Shown: piece after piece, positions 42,303 through 49,390 of the stretch
Layout: each line of letters opens with the position of its first letter
How positions within the stretch are numbered: position 1 is the first letter of the stretch
NCBI GenBank assembly: GCA_030526195.1
Contig: JAUNDG010000004.1
Span: forward strand, 1-49,390
DNA: 49,390 nucleotides
Reading direction: 5' to 3'
DNA from: Lachnospiraceae bacterium
Lineage (GTDB): Bacteria > Bacillota > Clostridia > Lachnospirales > Lachnospiraceae
Translations under genes and position numbers: made by a program
The notes under the pieces: model-generated
What the model was told of the DNA's origin: nothing
Databases searched by the model: none
Seen by the model: the letters and a program-made list of their open reading frames with translations, nothing else

Positions 42303-44075
42303 TTACGGCAGGATGTAGACTTGCTTCAGGCGGTCGAATTCCCGACGGAAATGGGGATCGCTGCCTTTGACTTTGGCGTCGAGATACTGATGCATGTCCA
42401 GCATGTCTGACCGGACCTCGATCATGGTGACGGCGATATTGGAGCAGTGGTCCGCCACTCGCTCGTAGTTGGTCAGCGTGTCCTCCAGATGGATGCCTGT
42501 CTCGATGGAGCAGATGCCGCCGCGAAGACGGGCGATGTGACGCAGCTTCATTTCTTTGACCAGATCATCGATCACCTCTTCAAGAGGTTCCACCTCGCCG
42601 GCTTTGACGGTGTCACTTGTGGTGAAGGCGGTGGCGGTTATATTCATAATATCACGAATCGCAACGGAGAGAGAATCCAGTTCCGCCTTTCCCTGAGGGG
42701 AAAAGGCCAGATTCTGATCATGCATTTTCCGGGCGGTCTCGGCCAGGTTGATGGCGTGGTCAGAGATACGCTCGAAGTCGCTTAAGGAGTGGAGGAGCAG
42801 GGAGAGGAGGTGGCTGTCCTCCTTGCGGAGGTCGCGGCCGGAGAGCTTCACCAGATAGGTGCCGATGACGTCCTCAAAATGGTCAACGGTCTGCTCCAGG
42901 TGAATGACCTCGTCCACCTTCTCATCGGAATAGGTGTCGTGGACTTCCATGGCCAGGAGGATGGCCTTGCGGGAAAGCGCGGCCATTTCCACCACCGCAT
43001 TTTTACAAAGCTGGATGGTGAAGGCGGGGCTGTCCAGGAAACGTTCGTCCAGAGCGGCCAGCGGAGCCGGTTCCTCGGATTCCTCCGGCTGATCTTCCCG
43101 GGAGCGGACCGTCAGGGTGGCCAGCTTCACCAGATGGTTGGCGAAGGGGAAGAGCAGGATGACGCAGCCGATGTTGAAGAGGCTGTGGATGAGGGCGATG
43201 CTGGCGGCACTGGCAGCGGTGCTCATGAAGGCAAAATCAAGGACGCTGTTGAGGGCGTAGAAGGCGATCATGAAGACCACGGTGCCGATCAGGTTGAAAT
43301 ACAGATGGATGAAAGCGGTGCGCTTGGCATTTTTGGAGGCACCGGCTGAGGAAATGATGGCGGTGACACAGGTACCGATGTTCTGGCCCATGATGATGGG
43401 GATGGCGGTGCCGTAGCTGACAGCACCTGAGATGCACAGCGCCTGCAGGATACCGATGGAGGCGGAGGAACTCTGGATGACAGCGGTGAGAACGGCGCCG
43501 GCGATAAGGCCCAGGATCGGGTTGGAGAAGGCGGTCAGCATGCCGGTGAAGGCCGGATTGTTCTTCAGCGGTGCCACGGCGCTGCTCATCATGTCCATAC
43601 CGAACATCAGGATCGCAAAGCCTAAAAGGATGTTGCCCACGGTTTTCTTCCGGGAGCCGTCCTTGCCGGTCATGATGCAGATGATGCCGATGCCCGCCAG
43701 AATCGGTGAAAATGAGGTGGGCTTGAGCATCTGCAGGACGATGGAACTGCTGCTGATGCCGGTGAGGGACAGGATCCAGGAGGTGATGGTGGTCCCGATG
43801 TTGGCGCCCATGATGACGCCCACCGCCTGGGTCAGTTTCATAATACCGGAGTTGACGAAGCCGACCACCATGACTGTGGTGGCGGAGGAGGACTGAATGA
43901 TCGCAGTCACAAAGGCCCCCAGAAGCAGCGCCATGATGCGCTTCTCCGTCAGCTTCTCAAGAATACGCTCCAGCTTGCCGCCGGAGAGCATGACCAGGCT
44001 GTCGCCCATGGCATTCATGCCGTAAAGGAAAAGGGCCAGGCCGCCGATCATGGAAAGGATACTGAAAATGTCCAT
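42303..44075 (-). CDS. Na+/phosphate cotransporter with PhoU-like C-terminal domain
   Basis: 590 residues of the NptA/Na-Pi-II family. The N-terminal ~330 residues hold two inverted QSSSA-type repeats (AIIQSSSATTVMVVGFVN; AVIQSSSASIGILQALC), the hallmark of this cotransporter fold. The C-terminal ~220 residues are helical and PhoU-like (LLHSLSDFERISDHAINLAE, YERVADHCSNIAVTMIE), expected to regulate uptake or talk to PhoR. GAGGTAT precedes the ATG at 44075; the upstream in-frame extension lacks an RBS. First gene of the phosphate module on this strand. Confidence 0.93.
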   Translation of the reverse strand: MDIFSILSMIGGLALFLYGMNAMGDSLVMLSGGKLERILEKLTEKRIMALLLGAFVTAIIQSSSATTVMVVGFVNSGIMKLTQAVGVIMGANIGTTITSWILSLTGISSSSIVLQMLKPTSFSPILAGIGIICIMTGKDGSRKKTVGNILLGFAILMFGMDMMSSAVAPLKNNPAFTGMLTAFSNPILGLIAGAVLTAVIQSSSASIGILQALCISGAVSYGTAIPIIMGQNIGTCVTAIISSAGASKNAKRTAFIHLYFNLIGTVVFMIAFYALNSVLDFAFMSTAASAASIALIHSLFNIGCVILLFPFANHLVKLATLTVRSREDQPEESEEPAPLAALDERFLDSPAFTIQLCKNAVVEMAALSRKAILLAMEVHDTYSDEKVDEVIHLEQTVDHFEDVIGTYLVKLSGRDLRKEDSHLLSLLLHSLSDFERISDHAINLAETARKMHDQNLAFSPQGKAELDSLSVAIRDIMNITATAFTTSDTVKAGEVEPLEEVIDDLVKEMKLRHIARLRGGICSIETGIHLEDTLTNYERVADHCSNIAVTMIEVRSDMLDMHQYLDAKVKGSDPHFRREFDRLKQVYILP

Positions 44076-44284
44076 TGAAGATACCTCGTTTCTTTTTCTC
44101 TGACATGCGAACACTCACGCGATTTGCAGGGGAATGTCTGGTTCCACGCGTTCTGTCATTTGAAGCGCAGCCATCGGACAACCCGCAGCGGCGTGTTCGC
44201 CTCGCCGCCTGCTCGCGGACCACAGAATGTTTACCGAAATCATCTGTGGGATTTTACATTTTTTACATTTCCGGTTCGATTGCC

Positions 44285-44339
44285 ATACTAAACGAGGTGT
44301 GTAAAGTCTTAAGAGAGTGTTGTGTAAAGTCTTTGTAAA
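44285..44339 (-). promoter_or_regulatory. Pho-box array and promoter of the Na/phosphate gene
   Basis: On the minus strand TTTACA occurs at 44339-44334, 44328-44323 and 44305-44300; the first two are exactly 11 bases apart and the third is 23 from the second. Firmicute PhoP binds TT(A/C/T)ACA-like direct repeats with 11-bp period. A TAGTAT -10 (44290-44285) follows the last box by 9 bases and no good -35 is present, as expected for an activated promoter. Confidence 0.6.
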
Positions 44340-44411
44340 ATTTTGCCCTGACCGGTTTGCTGCATCGAAAACACCGTCATTCTTTCTCCCCGATGCCCCA
44401 TGAACGTATTA

Positions 44412-44476
44412 TCGAAAATGAGTCATTCGCAGCCTGCAGGTTTTTTTCGAAAATGAGGCATTCGCAGCTTGCCGGT
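44412..44476. repeat. direct repeat, 35-bp period
   Basis: TCGAAAATGAG(T/G)CATTCGCAGC at 44412 and again at 44447, each continuing CTGC/TTGC and GG. Confidence 0.7.
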
Positions 44477-44542
44477 TTTCGTCGATATGTGTTCCGGCAT
44501 CGGGGATTCCGTGAAAATAAAGATTCCTGCCGTTTGGAGTAT

Positions 44543-44570
44543 TTGAGGAATCAAGTTTTTCTAATATAAT
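44543..44570 (+). promoter_or_regulatory. promoter of the amino-acid transport operon
   Basis: TTGAGG (44543-44548), 16-bp spacer, TATAAT (44565-44570). Confidence 0.5.
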
Positions 44571-44653
44571 AACGTAAGGACTGTGTCCTGGATACAGGAA
44601 ATGGTGAGAGCCGTTCAAAATCTCAAATACCAAGAATCAGGAGGACTTCCTAA

Positions 44654-47206
44654 TTGATTAAGATAAAACGATTGACCAGGCCCCTGGGGCTTTTGCTGTG
44701 CGCCCTGATGCTGACAGTGTCAGCCCCGCTCACAGCACTCGCCGCTCCGGAGCCCCCCACCGATGCCGCCGCGCCCACAACAAAAGCCACTTTCGATGAT
44801 CTGGCGGGCAAGAGGGCTGCGGTTATGACGGGCACGCCCCAGGCGGATTTCGTCCAGGCTAACATCAAGGACGTGCAGCTGAGCTTCTACAACAGCATGA
44901 CCGACATGGCCATGGCGGTGGACCAGGGCCGGGAGGATTTCTTCGTGAACTCCACGGTGGCCTTCCGGATCCTGTCGGAGAACTATCCCGATCTGGGGTA
45001 CGTGGACCAGGTGCTCATTCATTTTGATATGGGCGCCATTTTCCCTATGTCGGACAAGGGCGAAGCCCTGAAGGCTGAATTTGATGCTTTTGTGAATCAG
45101 ATTAAAGCGGATGGCACCTTGGATGAGCTGTCGAATTATTGGCTTTACCCGAAGCAGTGGCAGCCGGTGGACCTGCCCGCAAGCGGCGACAAGGGCACCC
45201 TCCGCATGGCCCTCTCATCTGCCATGAAGCCCTATGCCTTTGTGCTGGACGGCGGGTATGCGGGACTTGATGTGGCGGTCGTGGCCGCTTTCTGTCGCGA
45301 AAATGGGTATGCGCTCGAAATCACAGATCTTGACTTTGCCGGTGTTATCAGCGGCATCGCAGCGGAGAAATTCGACCTGGCCGCAGGACAGATTTCCTAC
45401 ACCGCGGACCGGGCCAAGAGCGTCTTATTCTCCGAATACTATGCCGCTCAGGAAATGGTGCCCGTCGTTCGGGCCGATGCATTTCCGGAAGGCGCGGTGG
45501 TCACCGGGAAAGCCATTTCCGAAGGAGAAGGCGACAATGCCATTCTCAACGGGACAGCCGGCGGCAGCGGCAACCCCATTTCCGAAAATGGCACATCGCT
45601 TCTTTACAACAATCTTGATGAGCTGAGCAAGTGTGGACATTTTGCCAACATCACCGGCACATCCTTTGATATCTACATCAAGGAAATCAATCCGAACGCC
45701 AGGATCAGCTATTACGACGGCATCATCGATGCGGTGATGGCGGTGGCGAAGGGTAAGGCCGAGGCGTGTCTGGCGGACGAGCCCATCGGGCAGTACGCGG
45801 TGGCCTGCTACGACAATCTGGCCATCGTGCCGGAGAAGGTCCGGGCGGAGAGCCATTATTTTGTGACTCAGAAGAGTCCGGCGGGCGAGGCCCGGGCGGC
45901 GGATTTCAATGCCTGGCTGGCGGAGCGGAAGGCGGACGGCACGCTGGATGAAATGAAGGCGTTCTGGTGCAGCACCGCGGATCCCACGGGCCGCATCGAT
46001 TACAGTGCCCTGACCGGCGAAAATGGCACGTTGAAGGTCTCGGTGATTCTGGAATCCCGCCCCGGGACTTACATCTTCAATAATGAAATCTATGGTTATA
46101 CCGCCGAGTTGCCCTACCGCTACGCGCTGGATCGGGGGTATGACCTGGAGTTCACGCTCATCAACCCCGGCGCACTGGCTTCTGCGGTGGCTTCCGGTAA
46201 GGCGGATTTTGTGAGCGGCTTCCTGTCTAAGACGGAGGAGCGGGCCGAGACCATGCTGTTCACGGACAGCATTTACGAAGGCGGCATTGTCTGTCTGACC
46301 CGGAAGGTTGACGCGGCGGCCACCTCCGGCAGCGGGCTGCTCAACAGCATTCGTCGCACGCTGATCGATGAGGATCGTTGGAAAATGGTGCTCTCGGGCG
46401 TCGGTGTCACACTGGTGATCACCATTTTCGGGTTTGCGCTGGCCAACATCCTGGGGGCCCTGTTCTGCGCCATGATGTTGTCAAAGAACCGGGCGCTGCG
46501 GGTCATCGCGGATGCGTATTCCCGGATCATGCAGGGCACGCCCATGGTGGTCATCCTGATGATCCTGTACTACATTGTGTTCGGGAAGTATCAGATTTCC
46601 GGCATCATCGTGTCGATCCTGGGCTTTGGTATTGCCAGTGGCGCTTATATGGCGCAGACCTTTGCCGGTGGTATCATGGGCATCGACCACGGCCAGACGG
46701 AAGCGGCGCTGGCGCTGGGCTTTACGAAACGCCAGGCATTTTTGGATATCGTGCTGCCCCAGGCCGTGCGGATCATGCTGCCGGGGTATTTCAGTCAGCT
46801 CATCAGCCTCATGAAGGGCACCGCCGTCGTGGGTTACGTGGCGGTGGCCGACCTCACCAAGGTGGGGGACATCATCCGCAGCAGCACCTTTGAGCCTTTT
46901 GTGCCGCTCATTCTGGTGGCGCTCATTTACTTCAGCATCGCCTGCATCCTATTGTCGATTTTGAAGGCTATTCAGAAAAGGCTGGCGCCGAAACGGATGA
47001 CGGAAAAAGCGGCCGAGAATGCCGAGCCATCACAGCCCGTAACCATCAGGGCTGCAGTGGATGGCGAGAGTGAGGCACAGCCGAAGACTCAGCCGGCAAC
47101 CGAAAGAGCGGCGGGAGACAGCGAGAACGCTGCGGAGCCGCAGAACCATTTTCATAAAGACATAACTGACAACGAAAACACAGGCAAGGGAGGTGAGCGG
47201 TCATGA
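44654..47206 (+). CDS. fused amino-acid-binding/permease protein of an ABC importer
   Basis: 850 residues. After a signal peptide (about 1-30) come four half-domains of SBP_bac_3 type in the order lobe 2 (about 46-175), lobe 1 (about 180-290), lobe 2 (about 310-440), lobe 1 (about 455-555), then a GlnP/HisM-type permease (about 560-780) with the ATPase-contact loop [27 protein letters not shown], and a hydrophilic, Glu/Ala-rich tail to the end. Such fusions tether binding domains to the channel; here the lobe order is shifted relative to intact binding proteins. The TTG start lies 8 bases after AGGAGGA; the signal peptide begins there. The gene overlaps the ATPase gene by four bases (ATGA). 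Probably imports polar amino acids. Confidence 0.9.
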   Translation: MIKIKRLTRPLGLLLCALMLTVSAPLTALAAPEPPTDAAAPTTKATFDDLAGKRAAVMTGTPQADFVQANIKDVQLSFYNSMTDMAMAVDQGREDFFVNSTVAFRILSENYPDLGYVDQVLIHFDMGAIFPMSDKGEALKAEFDAFVNQIKADGTLDELSNYWLYPKQWQPVDLPASGDKGTLRMALSSAMKPYAFVLDGGYAGLDVAVVAAFCRENGYALEITDLDFAGVISGIAAEKFDLAAGQISYTADRAKSVLFSEYYAAQEMVPVVRADAFPEGAVVTGKAISEGEGDNAILNGTAGGSGNPISENGTSLLYNNLDELSKCGHFANITGTSFDIYIKEINPNARISYYDGIIDAVMAVAKGKAEACLADEPIGQYAVACYDNLAIVPEKVRAESHYFVTQKSPAGEARAADFNAWLAERKADGTLDEMKAFWCSTADPTGRIDYSALTGENGTLKVSVILESRPGTYIFNNEIYGYTAELPYRYALDRGYDLEFTLINPGALASAVASGKADFVSGFLSKTEERAETMLFTDSIYEGGIVCLTRKVDAAATSGSGLLNSIRRTLIDEDRWKMVLSGVGVTLVITIFGFALANILGALFCAMMLSKNRALRVIADAYSRIMQGTPMVVILMILYYIVFGKYQISGIIVSILGFGIASGAYMAQTFAGGIMGIDHGQTEAALALGFTKRQAFLDIVLPQAVRIMLPGYFSQLISLMKGTAVVGYVAVADLTKVGDIIRSSTFEPFVPLILVALIYFSIACILLSILKAIQKRLAPKRMTEKAAENAEPSQPVTIRAAVDGESEAQPKTQPATERAAGDSENAAEPQNHFHKDITDNENTGKGGERS

Positions 47207-48294
47207 TCAAGGTCAGACATCTGGTGAAAAAATACCCCAATGCCACGCCCTCAAATGATGTGAATGTGGACATTCATAAGGGGGATGTGATCGCCATCAT
47301 CGGGCCCTCAGGCACCGGCAAATCCACATTTTTGCGGTGCCTCAACATGCTGGAGACCCCCACCTCCGGGGACATCATCGTGGACGGTGTCAACATCACC
47401 GATAAGAATTGTAAGATCCATGAGGTCCGCCAGAAAATGGGCATGGTGTTCCAGTCTTTCAATCTGTTCAACCACATGAACGTGATCGACAATATCGCCT
47501 ATGCCCCCATGAAGCTTTTGGGGCTGTCAAAGGAGAAGGCTTACGATCGGGCCCGGAAGCTTCTGAAGACGGTGTGTCTGTCCCAGAAGGAGCTGAATTA
47601 CCCGGACGAGCTGTCCGGCGGGCAGAAGCAGCGCATCGCCATTGCCCGCACGCTGGCCATGAATCCGGATATCGTGCTTTTCGACGAGCCCACATCGGCG
47701 CTGGATCCCACCATGGTGGGGGAGGTGCTGGCGGTCATCAAGGCGTTGGCGGCACATGGCATGACCATGGCGATCGTGACGCATGAAATGAAATTCGCCC
47801 GGGAAGTGTCGAACCGCATTTTCTATATGGATCAGGGCGGGATTTACGAGGACGGGCCGCCGGAGCAGATTTTCGAACATCCGCAGAAGGAACTGACGCG
47901 GCGCTTTGTAAAGCGGCTGTGCATCTTTGAGAAAATGATCGATGCGGCGGGCTTTGATTTTCTGGCGCTTCGTTCGGAAATGGAGCAGTTTGGCCGGAAA
48001 CATGGTCTGTCCCATAAAGCGGCCCACGGGCTTGACGTGGTGATCGAGGAGTTCCTTCTGGCCACGGTGGCCCCGCAGCTGAAGGACGGGGAGACACTGC
48101 GTTTTGCCGTTGAGTACTCGGAGCAGGATTACGGCGTGACCGTGAGCTTTGAGTATCCCGGTGTGCGGGCCATGTATGAAGCCATGGATCCGCTGGCCCG
48201 GAAGCTTGTGGAACATGTGGCCACGGTGGCGGAGACGAGTGAGGAGAAGCAGAGCGGCGAGCCGGAGAAGCTGGTGCTGACGTTACTGAGCTGA
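47203..48294 (+). CDS. glnQ: amino-acid ABC transporter ATPase with extra C-terminal domain
   Basis: 363 residues. About 1-240 is a standard GlnQ-type ATPase: GPSGTGKST (Walker A), [18 protein letters not shown] (signature), [14 protein letters not shown] (Walker B), [15 protein letters not shown]. Typical GlnQ ends there; here about 120 residues follow ([66 protein letters not shown]), whose pattern recalls degenerate RsbW/HATPase_c_2 domains, without the usual N-box Asn. It is translationally coupled to the permease gene through ATGA. The extension may gate transport or bind a regulator (inference). Confidence 0.92.
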   Translation: MIKVRHLVKKYPNATPSNDVNVDIHKGDVIAIIGPSGTGKSTFLRCLNMLETPTSGDIIVDGVNITDKNCKIHEVRQKMGMVFQSFNLFNHMNVIDNIAYAPMKLLGLSKEKAYDRARKLLKTVCLSQKELNYPDELSGGQKQRIAIARTLAMNPDIVLFDEPTSALDPTMVGEVLAVIKALAAHGMTMAIVTHEMKFAREVSNRIFYMDQGGIYEDGPPEQIFEHPQKELTRRFVKRLCIFEKMIDAAGFDFLALRSEMEQFGRKHGLSHKAAHGLDVVIEEFLLATVAPQLKDGETLRFAVEYSEQDYGVTVSFEYPGVRAMYEAMDPLARKLVEHVATVAETSEEKQSGEPEKLVLTLLS

Positions 48295-48323
48295 TGCCAC
48301 CGCAACAAAAATCATCGAAATAA

Positions 48324-48363
48324 AAGGAGCTGCCGCAGATTTGCGGCAGCTCCTCATTTTTTA
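48324..48363 (+). terminator. terminator of the amino-acid importer operon
   Basis: AGGAGCTGCCGCA pairs with TGCGGCAGCTCCT, followed by CATTTTTT. A perfect 13-bp stem; it may also serve the convergent lipoprotein gene. Confidence 0.9.
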
Positions 48364-48390
48364 CATATGAAAGATGTTGACTTCAATGGC

Positions 48391-49185
48391 TTATGCGTTG
48401 TAGTCAGCCAGGTTGATGGTGTAAGCGTTTGTCAGTTCGGCAGCTTCATCGCCAACCGGAGCGTAAACATAAGCAACAACCAGGTGAGCTGTGGCTTCAG
48501 CATCCATCAGAGTCTGTTTGCACAGGATAGCGTAATTTGTACCGGCAACAACCTGTGTGCCCAGAAGAGCGATCGGTTCGTAAGTAGCACCTGTCATATC
48601 GGCTGTGGCATCTGTTAAAGCCTTTTCAGCATTGGCATCGATGGCAGCGGCCGGCTGATCTGTGTTGACTGTCCAGCCACCGGCCAGATCTTCGCCTTCA
48701 GCAGCGCCGTCTTCTTCAGCGTAAACGCCCAGATCGAAGTCAGCAACGGAAAGGACTTCAGCATTGCCGTCAAGGTCAGCGTAGATTGTGGCGACCTTCA
48801 GTTCAACAACCGGTTCAGCTACAACAGCAGCGCCTGTGCAAAGCACCTGATAGTTTGTGCCGGCAACAACCTGGCTGCCAAGGTAAGCCACCGGTGTCAG
48901 AGCCATACCTGTGAAAGATTCCATAGCTTTGTCGAAAGCTTCCTGAACTTCAGCCGGGATTTCAGCTTTGGATTCGCCTTCAACGACTGTCCAGCCACCT
49001 GTCACAACATCAGCCGGTTCGTCAACAGCTTCGCCAAGTTCTTCTTCGACAGCTTCTTCGAGTTCGTTAACAGCTTCTTCGATCTTTTCATCAGCGACTT
49101 CTTCGACTTTCTTTTCGCCGCAGCCGACCATCATGGTGCCGACCAGGGCAACGCTCAGCATAAGAGCCAATACTTTCCTTTTCAT
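48391..49185 (-). CDS. lipoprotein with two cystatin-like domains
   Basis: 264 residues. The signal peptide ends in MMVGC (lipidated Cys22); 25-60 is a Glu/Ala-rich helical tether. Two homologous units follow, about 63-155 and 169-262. Each has an N-terminal GGWTV, a helix with acidic/Ala residues (PAEVQEAFDKAM; DANAEKALTDAT), then QVVAGTNY (105-112 and 211-218) and further strands. GG at the N-terminus plus QVVAGTNY in the first hairpin are the two papain-contacting elements of type-1 cystatins (stefins). It may be a surface-anchored inhibitor of cysteine proteases. AAAGGAGG precedes the ATG at 49185; upstream in-frame residues have no RBS. The third contact loop is not obvious. Confidence 0.8.
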   Translation of the reverse strand: MKRKVLALMLSVALVGTMMVGCGEKKVEEVADEKIEEAVNELEEAVEEELGEAVDEPADVVTGGWTVVEGESKAEIPAEVQEAFDKAMESFTGMALTPVAYLGSQVVAGTNYQVLCTGAAVVAEPVVELKVATIYADLDGNAEVLSVADFDLGVYAEEDGAAEGEDLAGGWTVNTDQPAAAIDANAEKALTDATADMTGATYEPIALLGTQVVAGTNYAILCKQTLMDAEATAHLVVAYVYAPVGDEAAELTNAYTINLADYNA

Positions 49186-49390
49186 GCGTGTTCCTCCTTT
49201 TATGTTAAGAAATGTATTATTTCTAACGTTTCGGTCATTATAATCTTTAGTTTTTTGACAAGCAAGAGGGTGAAGGGGTTTTGTTTGGTGTTTCACAGAA
49301 AATACACTTTTATTATGGGGATATAAACTTTTGGCAGGAATTGGAAAGGACAGGGCAAGGACAAGAAAGTGGATGAGGAGAGGATGAGGA

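Larger units (their letters stand above)
44076..44653. other. intergenic region between divergent phosphate and amino-acid transport genes
   Basis: 578 bases without a convincing gene. It contains a minus-strand Pho-box array and promoter (44285-44339), two plus-orientation TTTACA copies 9 bases apart (44253 and 44262), a 35-bp-period direct repeat (44412-44476) and a plus-strand promoter (44543-44570). Confidence 0.6.

Noticed and set aside
49201-49262. Minus-strand promoter TTGTCA...TATAAT before the cystatin-like gene
   Set aside because: The spacer is only 13 bases, too short for a sigma-A promoter; the true promoter was not identified.

Overview
The window looks like chromosomal DNA of a Gram-positive anaerobe of class Clostridia (Firmicutes), probably Lachnospirales or Eubacteriales. 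The evidence is strong AGGAGG-type ribosome binding sites, occasional TTG and GTG starts, lipobox lipoproteins, CWB2 cell-wall-binding repeats, a LytR-CpsA-Psr protein, dlt-like genes, and family-level resemblance of most proteins to clostridial ones. No genus can be named from sequence alone. I see no rRNA, tRNA, CRISPR array, insertion sequence or phage gene. Base composition looks moderately GC-rich except for a clearly AT-rich block at about 19.43-21.12 kb.

Layout. 1-5.3 kb: a repeat-bearing non-coding stretch, a large CWB2 surface protein whose signal peptide is cut off by an apparent frameshift, a 20-bp tandem repeat seeded on the gene's 3' end, and a glycerol dehydrogenase. 5.6-13.1 kb: a hybrid sensor kinase with two extracellular solute-binding domains, a LysR regulator, a double-Mop molybdate-binding protein behind a structured leader, a short-chain dehydrogenase and a CinA-type amidase. 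13.3-19.4 kb: a dlt-like cluster (adenylating ligase, PLP decarboxylase, carrier protein, MBOAT acyltransferase, DltD/SGNH-like protein) that appears to activate, move and transfer an amino acid or amine to a cell-envelope polymer. 19.4-23.8 kb: a surface-polysaccharide segment with a flippase remnant, a glycosyltransferase, a UDP-glucuronate 4-epimerase and a UDP-glucose dehydrogenase that carries an N-terminal XRE DNA-binding domain.

23.8-28.1 kb: an AbrB-like antitoxin followed by a toxin cut to 26 codons, a small lipoprotein, an NSS-family transporter and a divergent LysR regulator. 28.1-32.9 kb: a complete sugar-type ABC importer (binding protein, double ATPase, two permeases). 33-37 kb: a YgjV-like membrane protein and two nucleobase-permease-like proteins behind leaders with hairpins. 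37-40 kb: an LCP protein with a Pro/Thr-rich tail and a CNNM/CorC membrane protein. 40-44.3 kb: a phosphate module on the minus strand (Na/Pi-PhoU transporter, PhoB-like regulator, PhoR-like kinase) headed by an 11-bp-spaced Pho-box-like array. 44.6-48.3 kb: a fused amino-acid-binding/permease protein and its ATPase, which carries an extra C-terminal domain. 48.4-49.2 kb: a lipoprotein with two cystatin-like units, each with a QVVAGTNY motif.

Most worth following up are the dlt-like cluster with its decarboxylase, the XRE-UDP-glucose dehydrogenase fusion, the double-cystatin lipoprotein and the rearranged binding-protein/permease fusion. All functional calls come from reading motifs and context; no database search was possible.
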